Shown: positions 17,663 to 27,012, numbered from the stretch's first letter. The stretch is DNA of 48,426 nt from CAIVND01 sp035532075 (GCA_035532075.1 DATKRV010000104.1:1-48426), one strand, 5' to 3'. Numbers and translations are program-made. The notes: generated by a model from the letters alone, not told the origin.

Positions 17663-18520
17663 TCAGGAGCCCGCGGACCTCTGGCGGGCAACCGCGAAAC
17701 AGGAGATCGCCGCCGCCGCGGAGACGTTGATTGACTCAAGCGGTCCAAACAGATCAATCCGGGCACGGATCTCGCAGCGGTTGCGCGTCAGAGGTGAGAG
17801 TCCCCGGCCCTCTGCTCCAAAGACAAGCGCGATCGGCTCGGTCGATACGGGAAGTTCGTCGACGCTCCTCTCTCCGTCGGCGTCGAGCCCGACGGTCCAG
17901 ATGCCAGAGGTCTTGAGATCTGAGAGCGCGCTCGGAATACCCGCAACGAGCGCGATCGGCATATATTCAATCGCACCCGCGGCTACCTTGGCGACGACGG
18001 GAGTGACATGCACCGAGCGGCGGCGGGCGAGTACCGCACCGGTCGCTCCCGCCGAGAGGGCGCTGCGCAACACTGCCCCGAGATTGTGCGGATCGGTCAC
18101 GCCATCAAACACCACGAGGAACGGCAGGTGTCCTCCGGCCGGCTCGACGAGTTCTTCGAGTGTCGCGGCCCGGAGTGGCTCTGCCCGTGCGATCACCCCC
18201 TGCGGCGCATCGCTTCTGGCCATCGCGTCGATCTCATAGGAGCTGACCATCCGGAGAACTCCGCGTTCGTCGGCAAGTTCAATGACCTCCGAGAGGGTCG
18301 GCGACGGCGCTCGATCGGCGACAACATAGACCACGTCGATTGCCCGTGCACGACTTCGCAGGAGTTCTCGCACGGCCTGTCGACCCTCGATCTGATCTCC
18401 CCCGAGACCACCTGCAAGGACTGGAGCATTTCCCCTCGGACGTCGCGCAGGACCTGCCTCTGATCGGCCCGATCTCGCCTGCCGGAGACCTACCGACCGA
18501 GAAGAACGACCGCGAGACAT
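17663..18520 (-). CDS. rlmB: 23S rRNA (guanosine-2'-O)-methyltransferase RlmB (SpoU family)
   Basis: A 285-residue SPOUT methyltransferase. There is an Arg-rich N-terminal tail, then the substrate-binding domain starting IEGRQAVRELL, then the three SpoU motifs: DGVTDPHNLGAVLRSA, LVFGAEGRGLSPL and ESINVSAAAAI. RlmB methylates the ribose of G2251 (E. coli numbering). ATG 18520 has GAGGGGG just ahead and overlaps the ispF end by 31 bp. The last gene of the carD-ispD-ispF-rlmB string. In many actinobacteria cysS sits between ispF and this gene; it is absent here. Confidence 0.9.
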   Translation of the reverse strand: MSRGRSSRSVGLRQARSGRSEAGPARRPRGNAPVLAGGLGGDQIEGRQAVRELLRSRARAIDVVYVVADRAPSPTLSEVIELADERGVLRMVSSYEIDAMARSDAPQGVIARAEPLRAATLEELVEPAGGHLPFLVVFDGVTDPHNLGAVLRSALSAGATGAVLARRRSVHVTPVVAKVAAGAIEYMPIALVAGIPSALSDLKTSGIWTVGLDADGERSVDELPVSTEPIALVFGAEGRGLSPLTRNRCEIRARIDLFGPLESINVSAAAAISCFAVARQRSAGS

Positions 18521-18978
18521 GCCACCCCCTCAACTCGACCAAGTGTTCCAAGACCCTCCGGACGCGTCGCCTTGACATGCACGGGGCCTCCCGCAGCGTT
18601 GCTCAATCGCTCGATCATCTTGTCGCGCATCGGAGCGATCTTCGGTTCTTCCGTAATGATTGTGCAGTCAGCATTCACGAGTGCCCAGCCGTTCTCCGCG
18701 ACAAGGACGACACATCGCCCGAGCAGATCGAGAGAGTTCGCTCCGCGCCATCTGGGATCGGTATCGGGAAAGTGGGTACCGAGATCACCGAGACCGGCCG
18801 CTCCGAGGATCGCGTCACCGATCGCGTGCGCCACCGCGTCCGCGTCGCTGTGCCCAATGAGTGCAAGCTCGCCCGGAAAGATCACACCTCCAAGCGTCAA
18901 CGGACCGTTATCCGGTGAAGACGCATCGGTCGCGAAGCGATGCAGGTCGACACCAAGTCCGATGCGATGCTCGTTCAT
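18490..18978 (-). CDS. ispF: 2-C-methyl-D-erythritol 2,4-cyclodiphosphate synthase
   Basis: A 162-residue IspF. The zinc ligands are seen in GVDLHRF (Asp11, His13) and LIGHSDADAVAHAIGDA (His43). The CMP-binding VNADCTIITEEPKIAP follows. It closes CDP-ME 2-phosphate into the cyclodiphosphate in the non-mevalonate pathway. The usual KATTTE substrate loop reads KATRPEGLG here. The start ATG overlaps the ispD stop in ATGA, so the two are translationally coupled. Confidence 0.94.
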   Translation of the reverse strand: MNEHRIGLGVDLHRFATDASSPDNGPLTLGGVIFPGELALIGHSDADAVAHAIGDAILGAAGLGDLGTHFPDTDPRWRGANSLDLLGRCVVLVAENGWALVNADCTIITEEPKIAPMRDKMIERLSNAAGGPVHVKATRPEGLGTLGRVEGVACLAVVLLGR

Positions 18979-19658
18979 AACGCGTCCTCCTGCGGGGACT
19001 CAAGAATATAACTAAGCGCGATATCGACATCGGATGGTTCGGTCAACTTGATGTTACGCACATCGCCCTCGACGACCGCGATTACACCGCCGTTGACCTC
19101 CACGAGTGCAGCATCATCGGTCGCGCTCGCACCACTCGCATGAGCCGCACGAAGTACATCTGCCCGAAAGGCCTGGGGTGTCTGAACCGCAATGAGCGAG
19201 TTGCGATCGAGTGTTTCGAGTACGAATCCTTCACTCACGCGTTTTACGGTGTCAACCACTGCGATACCAGGAACAACTCCATCGACGCCCTCACCAAGAG
19301 AAGCAACCACCTGTGAGAACAATTCCGGACTCGCGAGTGGTCTCGCAGCATCGTGCACAATGATGACCAAGGCAGAATCGGCGACGACGGCAAGACCCTC
19401 CCGCACGCTCGCCGACCGATCGATCCCGCCTGCAACCACAATGTCTGCACCGCCGTGACGGTTCTTGTCATTCACGGCCGAATGGGGTACAACAGCGACG
19501 ACGTGATCCGCTACCGCGCGGGCCAGCGAGACAGAACGTTCGAGGACATTGATCCCCATGAGATCGAGGAACTGCTTCTGGGAGCCAAAGCGACGACCAT
19601 CTCCGCCTGCGACGACGATTGCCCAGATCTCGCCTCTCGAGAACGCCGATTCGGGCAC
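18975..19658 (-). CDS. ispD: 2-C-methyl-D-erythritol 4-phosphate cytidylyltransferase
   Basis: A 227-residue IspD. The CTP-binding VVAGGDGRRFGSQKQF is at about residues 15-30. The substrate residues lie in VHDAARPL, VVDTVKRV and RNSLIAVQTPQAFRADVL, and the metal Asp in ATDDAALVE. It activates MEP with CTP in the same pathway as IspF. It is 24 bp behind carD. The protein is intact and of normal length. Confidence 0.93.
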   Translation of the reverse strand: MPESAFSRGEIWAIVVAGGDGRRFGSQKQFLDLMGINVLERSVSLARAVADHVVAVVPHSAVNDKNRHGGADIVVAGGIDRSASVREGLAVVADSALVIIVHDAARPLASPELFSQVVASLGEGVDGVVPGIAVVDTVKRVSEGFVLETLDRNSLIAVQTPQAFRADVLRAAHASGASATDDAALVEVNGGVIAVVEGDVRNIKLTEPSDVDIALSYILESPQEDAL

Positions 19659-19682
19659 CGTATCGATTCCGGCTCGAGGTGC

Positions 19683-20159
19683 TTAGGGAAGCGCCGCGGC
19701 GAGGCGGGCCTCTGCCTCATCCTTGTCTACGCCAAGTGCAAAGGTGAGCTCGGAGACGAGAACCTCGCGCGCCCGGCCGAGCATGCGCTTCTCGCCCGCC
19801 GAAAGACCCTTGTCCTTGTCGCGGATCGAAAGGTTCCGAACGACGGTGGCAACCTGATACACGTCGCCAGACTTGAGCATTTCAACGTGGTTTTTGTAGC
19901 GCCGTGACCAGTTCGTCGGCATGCGCGCCTCTTTCGCGCGAAGCACCGAAAAGACCTCCTCGACCTCTTCGTCATTGATCACCTCTCGGAGCCCAACCTC
20001 GTCGGTCCTGTCCGAAGGAACCATCAGCGTCAATTCGCCATAGGCGAGGCGGAGAATGAGGTACTCCCGCTTTTCGCCGAAGGCCTCGCGAACCTCGCGT
20101 TTTTCGACGACTGCCGCGCCATGGTGGGGGTAGACAACCTTGTCACCGACATCGAACAC
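19683..20159 (-). CDS. carD: CarD family RNA polymerase-binding regulator
   Basis: A 158-residue CarD. The N-terminal Tudor-like RNAP beta-interaction domain reads FDVGDKVVYPHHGAAVV. The helical DNA-binding domain contains MPTNWSRRYKNHVEMLKSGD with the Trp that wedges into the -10 upstream edge. CarD stabilises open promoter complexes in mycobacteria. GTG 20159 is chosen because AAGGAG lies 7 bases ahead; the open frame runs ten codons farther to 20189. It leads the carD-ispD-ispF-rlmB unit. Confidence 0.93.
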   Translation of the reverse strand: MFDVGDKVVYPHHGAAVVEKREVREAFGEKREYLILRLAYGELTLMVPSDRTDEVGLREVINDEEVEEVFSVLRAKEARMPTNWSRRYKNHVEMLKSGDVYQVATVVRNLSIRDKDKGLSAGEKRMLGRAREVLVSELTFALGVDKDEAEARLAAALP

Positions 20160-20288
20160 TGCGCGACTCCTTAGGGATGAGATGAACACAGATACGCTGC
20201 CCTACGCGACATGGTCCGCGAAATGTTTCAGGCAACATTTTGGGGTGCCCCCATTGTACCGGTTTTCGCTCTCTCCTCAGACCACCCG

Positions 20289-21662
20289 TCATCCCAGCTC
20301 AAAGGGCCGAACAACGCCAACAAGTCCGAGATGTTGAACCGCCTCGAGCAACGTCGCAACAGGGATCAATTCCATCCCCTCGGGGGCGCGCGGACTCGTC
20401 ACTGGGACGATCGCCCGGCGAAATCCCCGACGCGTCGCCTCCTGCAGCCTTCGTTCAGTGTGCACCACCTGGCGTACCTCTCCCGCAAGGCCGACCTCGC
20501 CGCAGGCAACTGTGAGCGGATCGATCGGTACCCCAGTCACCGCCGATGCGAGCGCCAACCCGAGGGCTAGATCCGCACCGGGCTCTTGGATATGAACTCC
20601 TCCGACAGCGGAGGCAAAGACATCAAGAGCTGCGGCGAAAAGCCCGACTCTTTGTTCCAAGACGGCAAGGATGAGCGCAAGACGTCCTGAGGCGACACCC
20701 TCGGCCGAACGGCGTGGGGTACCAAACACCGTTGGCGTGACGAGCGTCTGCAGTTCGATGAGTAGCGCGCGGTGCCCTTCAAGGATCGGAACTACGATCG
20801 AACCGGCGATGCCGGGCTGGCGGTCCGCGAGAAACAGCGCGCTTGGATCCGCAACTCCCTTCAAGCCATCCGCGGTCATCTCGAAGACGCCAAGTTCGCC
20901 GGATGCGCCGAACCGGTGCTTCATGACACTCAACACCCGGAGCGCGTGGTGTCGGTCACCCTCGAAACTGCAGACCGTATCGACGAGGTGTTCCAGCAGA
21001 CGCGGCCCTGCCAGCGATCCCTCTTTCGTGACATGTCCGATGAGTACGATGGCCACTCCGCTGCGCTTGGCAAAACCAATCAGCTGCGCCGCGCACTCTC
21101 GCACCTGGGAGACAGAACCTGGCGCACCGACGACTTCGGGATCGCCAAAGGTCTGGATCGAATCGACCACCAGCAGATCGGGTCGGCTCGCCTCGGCGAC
21201 CCTGAGCACCTCGGGAAGCGACGAAGTCGTACACAGCGTGATCTGTCCGGTGTCAACCCCAAGACGAAAGGCGCGCCGGCCAATCTGTTCCGCAGACTCT
21301 TCTGCGGAACAGATCACGACAGTTCGCGAGGCACGCGAAAGCGCAGAGGCAACCTGCAGCAACAGCGTTGACTTGCCGATGCCGGGTTCGCCGCCAACAA
21401 GGGTGACCGAACCTGGAACCAGACCGCCGCCAAGTGCCCGGTCGAACTCGACGATCCCTGTCGCGCAGACATTCCCCAGCAGGGGGTCGACATCGCCGAG
21501 AGCCACCACATGACTCACCCCTCGAGCGGGCGCGTGGCGCGTGGGTGCAACAGTCTGTTCAACGAGAGCATTCCAGACCCCACAGGTCGGACATCTCCCC
21601 TCCCAGCGCGGAGTGGTTGCACCACATTCCCCACAGCGATGTTCAATTCTCGTCTTCGCCAT
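20289..21662 (-). CDS. radA: DNA repair protein RadA (Sms)
   Basis: A 457-residue RadA. The N-terminal zinc finger has Cys10, 13, 24 and 27. The RecA-like ATPase has Walker A GEPGIGKS (91-98) and a Walker B around LLVVDSIQ, and a C-terminal Lon-protease-like domain follows. It helps process recombination intermediates by branch migration. The family-specific KNRFG motif is KHRFG here (248-252), an Asn-to-His change confirmed in the bases (AAG CAC CGG TTC GGC). It lies downstream of clpC behind a terminator and has its own start at ATG 21662. Confidence 0.94.
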   Translation of the reverse strand: MAKTRIEHRCGECGATTPRWEGRCPTCGVWNALVEQTVAPTRHAPARGVSHVVALGDVDPLLGNVCATGIVEFDRALGGGLVPGSVTLVGGEPGIGKSTLLLQVASALSRASRTVVICSAEESAEQIGRRAFRLGVDTGQITLCTTSSLPEVLRVAEASRPDLLVVDSIQTFGDPEVVGAPGSVSQVRECAAQLIGFAKRSGVAIVLIGHVTKEGSLAGPRLLEHLVDTVCSFEGDRHHALRVLSVMKHRFGASGELGVFEMTADGLKGVADPSALFLADRQPGIAGSIVVPILEGHRALLIELQTLVTPTVFGTPRRSAEGVASGRLALILAVLEQRVGLFAAALDVFASAVGGVHIQEPGADLALGLALASAVTGVPIDPLTVACGEVGLAGEVRQVVHTERRLQEATRRGFRRAIVPVTSPRAPEGMELIPVATLLEAVQHLGLVGVVRPFELG

Positions 21663-21721
21663 CGCTCGAACCTACCTGCACGGTGTGACATGGTTTGGCA
21701 CAGTCGCCCAACTCGTCGTAT

Positions 21722-21755
21722 CAAAACAGAGAGGGCGGGCCGTCGGCCCACCCTC
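21722..21755 (-). terminator. Rho-independent terminator after clpC
   Basis: On the minus strand GAGGGTGGGCC (21755-21745) pairs with GGCCCGCCCTC (21741-21731) around GAC, an 11-bp stem with one G-U pair. TCTGTTTT follows. On the plus strand the same site has a C-A mismatch, so the minus strand is the functional one. Confidence 0.75.
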
Positions 21756-21791
21756 TCACATGCTGTCGTGCCGGTCGTGCGCCGCGCCACC

Positions 21792-21843
21792 CAGTCATGT
21801 CGGTCGGTCACGTCGGCCGGTTATGTCAGCCGGTCATGTCGGC
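21792..21843. repeat. Four tandem 13-bp repeats after clpC
   Basis: Four copies of a CGGTCATGTCGGC-like unit lie at 21792-21804, 21805-21817, 21818-21830 and 21831-21843, each differing from the consensus at one to three bases. They fill the space between the clpC stop (21847) and its terminator, with no gene in them. Confidence 0.75.
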
Positions 21844-21846
21844 CGG

Positions 21847-24330
21847 CTACTCTGCGCCAGCTCCTGCGAGTGCGACCGGAGGCGGCTCTACTCCCTCGAT
21901 CGCGTGGAAAACGATCACATCGCCTTCCACGTCAACGACAATCGTCTCTCCAACCCGGAATTCCTTCCAGAGAATCTTCTCTGAAAGTGGATCTTCAATG
22001 AGCTGCTGGATCGCACGGCGCAATGGTCTGGCACCGAGCGATGGGTCATATCCGTGCTTGGCACACAGCTCCTTGGCGGCCTGGGTCAGCTCAAGCGAGA
22101 TGCCCTGCGCCTCGAGCTGATCCGCAACCCGGCGGATCAATAGGTCAACGATCTGCACCACCTCGCTGAGCTGCAGCTCGTGGAAGACGATCACCTCGTC
22201 GATGCGGTTCAAGAACTCGGGACGGAAGTGATCCTTGAGCGCCTCTTGCACCTTGATCTTCATCCGCTCATGCGTGACGGCCTCATCGGCCTTGGAGAAC
22301 CCGACCGCAGACTTTCGAAGATCGGCTGTTCCAAGATTGGAGGTCATGATCAACACCGTGTTCTTGAAGTCCACGCTGCGGCCCTGCGCGTCGGTGAGGC
22401 GTCCATCTTCGAGAATCTGCAACAACGTGTTGAACACATCGGGGTGTGCCTTCTCGACCTCATCGAAGAGCACGACCGAGAACGGCTTGCGACGTACGGC
22501 CTCGGTCAGCTGACCGCCCTCGTCGTAACCGACATATCCCGGAGGGGATCCGACGAGACGCGACACGGTGTGCTTTTCCATGTACTCGCTCATGTCGAGC
22601 TGAATCAACGCATCCTCGTCTCCAAAGAGCAGCTCTGCGAGCGTCTTGGCGAGTTCGGTCTTGCCGACACCGGTCGGGCCGAGGAAGATGAACGATCCCG
22701 ACGGGCGCTTCGGGTCTTTGAGTCCCGCCCTGGTGCGCCGAATCGCGCGTGACAGGGCAGAGATCGCGTCGTCTTGTCCGATGATCCTCTTGTGCAGCTC
22801 ATCTTCCATGCGAAGCAGCTTCGCAGTCTCCTCCTCGGTCAGCTTGTAGACCGGAATACCGGTCCAGTTCGCCAGCACCTCGGCGACGACGTCCTCGTCG
22901 ACGATGTCGAACAGCTCTACACCCTCAGCTCGCCAGTGGTTCTCCATGGACAGCTTGCGGTCCATGAGGCCCTGCTCCTTGTCGGCAAGGTCCTTCGCCT
23001 GCGCCATGTTCTGCTTCTCGAGCGCGATCTCCTTCTCCGCACGGATGCGAATGAGGTCGTCCTCGATCTGGCGATACTCCGGAGGAGAGACCATCCGGCG
23101 GATCCTCAGGCGACTTCCGGCCTCGTCGATCAGGTCAATCGCCTTGTCCGGAAGGAACCGGTCGGAGATGTAGCGATCCGCGAGATTGGCTGCGGCAACG
23201 AGCGCCTGGTCGGTGATCGTCACCTGGTGATGCTGCTCATATCTGTCGCGCAACCCCTTGAGGATCTCGATCGTGTGTGAGAGCGTCGGCTCCTCGACCT
23301 TGACCGGCTGGAACCGGCGCTCAAGTGCCGCGTCCTTCTCGAGGTGCTTGCGATACTCATCGAGCGTCGTTGCACCGATCGTCTGCAATTCGCCACGCGC
23401 GAGCATCGGCTTGAGGATCGAGGCCGCATCGATCGCTCCCTCCGCAGCGCCCGCTCCGACAAGCGTGTGAATCTCGTCGATAAACAAGATCGTATCGCCG
23501 CGCGTACGGATCTCTTTCAGAACCTTCTTGAGGCGCTCTTCAAAATCACCGCGATAACGCGACCCAGCGACGAGCGCTCCGAGGTCGAGTGTATAGAGCT
23601 GTTTTGCGCGGAGCGTATCGGGAACGTCGTCATTGATGATCTTCTGCGCGAGCCCCTCGACAATCGCCGTCTTACCGACACCGGGCTCACCAATCAGGAC
23701 CGGGTTGTTCTTCGTGCGACGCGAGAGAACCTGCATCAGGCGTTCCATCTCGCGTTCGCGGCCGATCACCGGGTCAAGTTTGTGCTCGCGCGCGAGCTGC
23801 GTGAGATTCCTGCCGAACTGATCGAGGACCGGCGATCCTGCCGGGGCCTGGGTCTCGCCAGATCCCGCACCGACACCTGCCCCCTCGCGACCCTGATAGC
23901 CAGAGAGAAGCTGAATAACCTGCTGGCGGACGCGGGGGAGGTCAGCTCCGAGACTTTGCAGGACCTGGGCAGCTACGCCCTCGCCCTCGCGGACAAGACC
24001 CAGCAGCATGTGCTCCGTACCGATGTAGTTGTGTCCAAGTTGAAGCGCCTCGCGCAACGAAAGCTCAAGCACCTTCTTGGCCCGGGGGGTGAAAGGCGGA
24101 GAACCCGTCGGAGCGGATCCGGCCGGCCCAATCGTCTCTTCGACCTTCTCGCGCACGGCTTCGAGAGAGATCCCAAGAGCCTCGAGCGCCTTTGCCGCGA
24201 GTCCCTCACCCTCGTGGATCAAGCCGAGGAGAATGTGTTCGGTGCCGATGAAGCTATGGTTGAGCAGGCGCGCCTCCTCTTGAGCTAAAACCAACACGCG
24301 TCGTGCTCGGTCAGTAAAACGCTCGAACAA
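21847..24330 (-). CDS. clpC: ATP-dependent Clp protease ATPase subunit ClpC
   Basis: An 827-residue class 1 Clp ATPase. Two N-domain repeats carry FIGTEHILLGLIHEGEG (about 28-44) and YIGTEHMLLGLVREGEG (about 102-118). Walker A of D1 is GEPGVGKT (214-221), a coiled M domain comes next, then Walker A of D2, GPTGVGKT (near 550). It unfolds proteins for ClpP. The start is TTG 24330 preceded by AAGGGAG, a rare initiation codon that could hold translation low. It has its own promoter region shared with the divergent prenyl synthase gene. Confidence 0.96.
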   Translation of the reverse strand: MFERFTDRARRVLVLAQEEARLLNHSFIGTEHILLGLIHEGEGLAAKALEALGISLEAVREKVEETIGPAGSAPTGSPPFTPRAKKVLELSLREALQLGHNYIGTEHMLLGLVREGEGVAAQVLQSLGADLPRVRQQVIQLLSGYQGREGAGVGAGSGETQAPAGSPVLDQFGRNLTQLAREHKLDPVIGREREMERLMQVLSRRTKNNPVLIGEPGVGKTAIVEGLAQKIINDDVPDTLRAKQLYTLDLGALVAGSRYRGDFEERLKKVLKEIRTRGDTILFIDEIHTLVGAGAAEGAIDAASILKPMLARGELQTIGATTLDEYRKHLEKDAALERRFQPVKVEEPTLSHTIEILKGLRDRYEQHHQVTITDQALVAAANLADRYISDRFLPDKAIDLIDEAGSRLRIRRMVSPPEYRQIEDDLIRIRAEKEIALEKQNMAQAKDLADKEQGLMDRKLSMENHWRAEGVELFDIVDEDVVAEVLANWTGIPVYKLTEEETAKLLRMEDELHKRIIGQDDAISALSRAIRRTRAGLKDPKRPSGSFIFLGPTGVGKTELAKTLAELLFGDEDALIQLDMSEYMEKHTVSRLVGSPPGYVGYDEGGQLTEAVRRKPFSVVLFDEVEKAHPDVFNTLLQILEDGRLTDAQGRSVDFKNTVLIMTSNLGTADLRKSAVGFSKADEAVTHERMKIKVQEALKDHFRPEFLNRIDEVIVFHELQLSEVVQIVDLLIRRVADQLEAQGISLELTQAAKELCAKHGYDPSLGARPLRRAIQQLIEDPLSEKILWKEFRVGETIVVDVEGDVIVFHAIEGVEPPPVALAGAGAE

Positions 24331-24487
24331 CTTGAACTCCCTTACCTGTCCGCTGTGCTTCGTCCCATTCTACCGGTGAGTCCGGAGACTTCCGCTTCGC
24401 GCTCACGCTAGTACCCAAAAGGAGATTTGGCCTGCTCGGGTAGGTGTTTTCGAGACCATTCTCGTAACCTGTCCAACTTGCCCTATC

Positions 24488-25492
24488 GTGATGGCAGTGA
24501 AAGCGCTGGCCACCTTTGCAATCCCGATCCCCGACGAGGAGCTCAACCGACTCGAGCAGCGACTTCGCCGCGTCGTTCTTCGCGACGACCCCTTCCTCGA
24601 CGAGCTGGCGACACACCTGATCGACGCCGGCGGCAAACGTCTCCGGCCTGTTCTCAGCCTCGCCTCCGCATCGCTTTTGGGCGCTCCGCTCAGCGAGGAG
24701 ACCTTGCTCGGCGCCGTCAGTGTCGAACTCGTCCACCTCGCCTCGCTCTATCACGACGACGTCATGGACGAGGCCGAGCGTCGGCGGAACGTGATCAGCG
24801 TCAATGCCAAGTGGGGAAACCTCCTCGCGATCGTCGCCGGGGACTTTCTCCTCGCGCGATCTGCTGAACTCGCTGCATCACTCGGTACCGAGGTTGCGAG
24901 CCTGCTCGCCGCAACCCTTGCGCGGCTGTGTCAGGGCCAGATCACCGAGGTTCGGGATGCCTACCGGATCGATCGAAGCGAAGCCGACTACCTCGGCGCG
25001 ATCGCAAACAAGACGGCAGCCCTGATGGCGACGGCCTGTCGAATTGGAGGAATCACTGCAGGACTCGACCGCGAGCAGATCGACCTCCTGACGTCCTATG
25101 GCGAGTCGCTTGGAATGGTCTTTCAAATCCGCGACGACGTGTTTGACGTGATTGCGAGCGATAACGAACTCGGTAAGATGCCGGCGCAGGACCTCGCCGA
25201 GGGGGTATACACGCTACCGGTGCTGCGCGCTCTTGAAGATCCCGTATTCGGCCCCGAGCTCCGCGCGCTTCTCGGAGGGCCGCTCGGTTCCACCGAAATC
25301 ATCCAGGCACGCCTTTTGATCGGTCACTCGCACGGAATCGTTGCCGCTACCGATGTCGCTCGCAAGTTTGCGAAACAGGCCTGCGAGGCAGCGGCTGCGC
25401 TCGGACCGTACCCGATCGTTGAGTCACTCTCGGGTTACGCACTTGGTCTGATCGACGAACTCGAACGCTCCACCGAGGCGCTCGCCAGCTAA
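24488..25492 (+). CDS. Polyprenyl diphosphate synthase (trans-isoprenyl chain elongation)
   Basis: A 334-residue prenyltransferase. The first Asp-rich motif is YHDDVMDEAERRR and the second is IRDDVFDV, and KMPAQDLAEGVYTLPVL is as in heptaprenyl/octaprenyl synthases. It adds IPP units to an allylic diphosphate to make the side chain of menaquinone, or another long prenyl chain; the chain length cannot be read safely. It consumes products of the MEP pathway whose genes lie nearby. GTG 24488 or ATG 24491 may start it. Its stop overlaps the lysS stop by 4 bases on the other strand. Confidence 0.92.
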   Translation: MMAVKALATFAIPIPDEELNRLEQRLRRVVLRDDPFLDELATHLIDAGGKRLRPVLSLASASLLGAPLSEETLLGAVSVELVHLASLYHDDVMDEAERRRNVISVNAKWGNLLAIVAGDFLLARSAELAASLGTEVASLLAATLARLCQGQITEVRDAYRIDRSEADYLGAIANKTAALMATACRIGGITAGLDREQIDLLTSYGESLGMVFQIRDDVFDVIASDNELGKMPAQDLAEGVYTLPVLRALEDPVFGPELRALLGGPLGSTEIIQARLLIGHSHGIVAATDVARKFAKQACEAAAALGPYPIVESLSGYALGLIDELERSTEALAS

Positions 25493-27012
25493 CTCGACCC
25501 ACCAGCATCGTCGACTTCGTTGGTGGGCCCGAACTCCTGCTCATTCTGGCTGCCAAGCGGTCGAAGCGCCGGGAAAAAAAGCACCTCGCGAATATTTGCC
25601 GTATCGGTAAGGATCATTGTCAGCCGATCGACTCCAAGCCCGATACCTCCGGTTGGAGGCATCCCGTGCTCAAGCGCGCGTAGAAAATCCTCGTCAACCA
25701 CCATCGCCTCTTCGTCGCCTGCTTCGCGCGCCGCTGCCTGATCCATGAGGCGTTGGCGCTGCTCGACAGGATCGACCAGTTCGCTGTATATCTCGGCGAT
25801 CTCACGACCGGTGATGACCGGGGTGATGCGCTCAGCGAGCTCTCGATGATCCCGATGGACCCGCGTCAACGGTGAGACCTCGATGGGATAGTCCATGACA
25901 TGGACAGGCCCCCAGAGCCTGGTCTCTGTCGTCTTCTCATAGATCTCAAAGATGATCTTGCCGACGCTCTCATCATCGGCAACCTCGACCCCAAGTGACA
26001 TCGCGCGCGCGTAGATCTCGTCGCGTTCCATCCCGAGGGTAACCGTGACTCCAGTTACCTCTTCAATCAACTCGGACATTGACGCGCGACGCCATGGCGG
26101 CGTGAGATCGAGCGGCTGACCGCCAAAGGTGATCAGCGTTGTGCCATGGATCGCGCGCGCGGCCTCTGCGACCAGAGACTCGACCAGCCCAGTCATGTCG
26201 AGGTAATCGGCATGGGCCTGGTATGCCTCGAGCATCGTAAACTCAGGATTGTGCCTCGGTGACAGTCCTTCATTTCGGAAGTCCTTGCCGATCTCATAGA
26301 CGCGTTCGATACCTCCGATCACCAACCGCTTGAGATACAGCTCAGGCGCTATCCGGAGAAAGAAATCTGCATGCAACGCGTTGTAATGGGTCGTAAACGG
26401 TCGCGCATTCGCTCCACCGGCGAGCGGCTGGAGGATTGGCGTCTCGACCTCAAGGAAACCTTTGGCATCGAGCGTGCGCCGTAACGAAGAGACGACCTTC
26501 GTACGCGCCATGAACACCTCGCGCACACCGTCATTTGCCCACAGATCGACCTCGCGCTGGCGGTGGCGAATCTCGACGTCGTTGACGCCACGCCATTTGT
26601 CACCAAAGCCGCGATGTGCCTCTGCGAGTACAACCCACGACCCGACGAGGACGGACATCTCTCCGCGCTTGGTGCGGACAATCTCGCCCTCGACACCGAC
26701 CCAGTCACCGAGCGAGAGCCTCACGAATGTATCGAAATCAGCCGTCTTTTGTGCGAGAGCGAACAGCTGCACCGCTCCGGTCCAATCGCGTAGCTCCGCA
26801 AAAGAGACCCCTCCATGGCGTCGCGACCGCATGACGCGACCGGCAACGCGCACAACGACGCCTGAACCCTCATCGGGTTCGAGATGTTCATAGTCAATTG
26901 TGGCGACACCACAACCGACCGTCTCGCCAAAACGATAGGGAACGCGAGCGGTTGTGGGTCGCGGCTGCGGTCCATTTTCTTCTTCCATCCCGGCGGATCC
27001 ATCCTTGCTCAT
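25489..27012 (-). CDS. lysS: Lysyl-tRNA synthetase, class II
   Basis: A 507-residue class II enzyme. It has an N-terminal OB fold for the anticodon (GRVMRSRRHGGVSFAELRD), motif 2 FRNEGLSPRHNPEFTMLE, and motif 3 GIGLGVDRLTMIL. The C-terminal tail has an acidic stretch. It charges tRNA-Lys. The last gene of the coenzyme/folate train; the start ATG overlaps the coaX stop in a 4-base overlap (27009-27012). The class II rather than class I enzyme is normal for actinobacteria. Confidence 0.96.
   Translation of the reverse strand: MSKDGSAGMEEENGPQPRPTTARVPYRFGETVGCGVATIDYEHLEPDEGSGVVVRVAGRVMRSRRHGGVSFAELRDWTGAVQLFALAQKTADFDTFVRLSLGDWVGVEGEIVRTKRGEMSVLVGSWVVLAEAHRGFGDKWRGVNDVEIRHRQREVDLWANDGVREVFMARTKVVSSLRRTLDAKGFLEVETPILQPLAGGANARPFTTHYNALHADFFLRIAPELYLKRLVIGGIERVYEIGKDFRNEGLSPRHNPEFTMLEAYQAHADYLDMTGLVESLVAEAARAIHGTTLITFGGQPLDLTPPWRRASMSELIEEVTGVTVTLGMERDEIYARAMSLGVEVADDESVGKIIFEIYEKTTETRLWGPVHVMDYPIEVSPLTRVHRDHRELAERITPVITGREIAEIYSELVDPVEQRQRLMDQAAAREAGDEEAMVVDEDFLRALEHGMPPTGGIGLGVDRLTMILTDTANIREVLFFPALRPLGSQNEQEFGPTNEVDDAGGSS

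Noticed and set aside
21792..21843. 13-bp repeats as a CRISPR array
   Set aside because: Units are direct tandem copies with no spacers and are far too short; no cas genes are present.
23344..24288. A 314-residue frame antisense to clpC
   Set aside because: It is a shadow of the conserved ClpC frame with no start signal.
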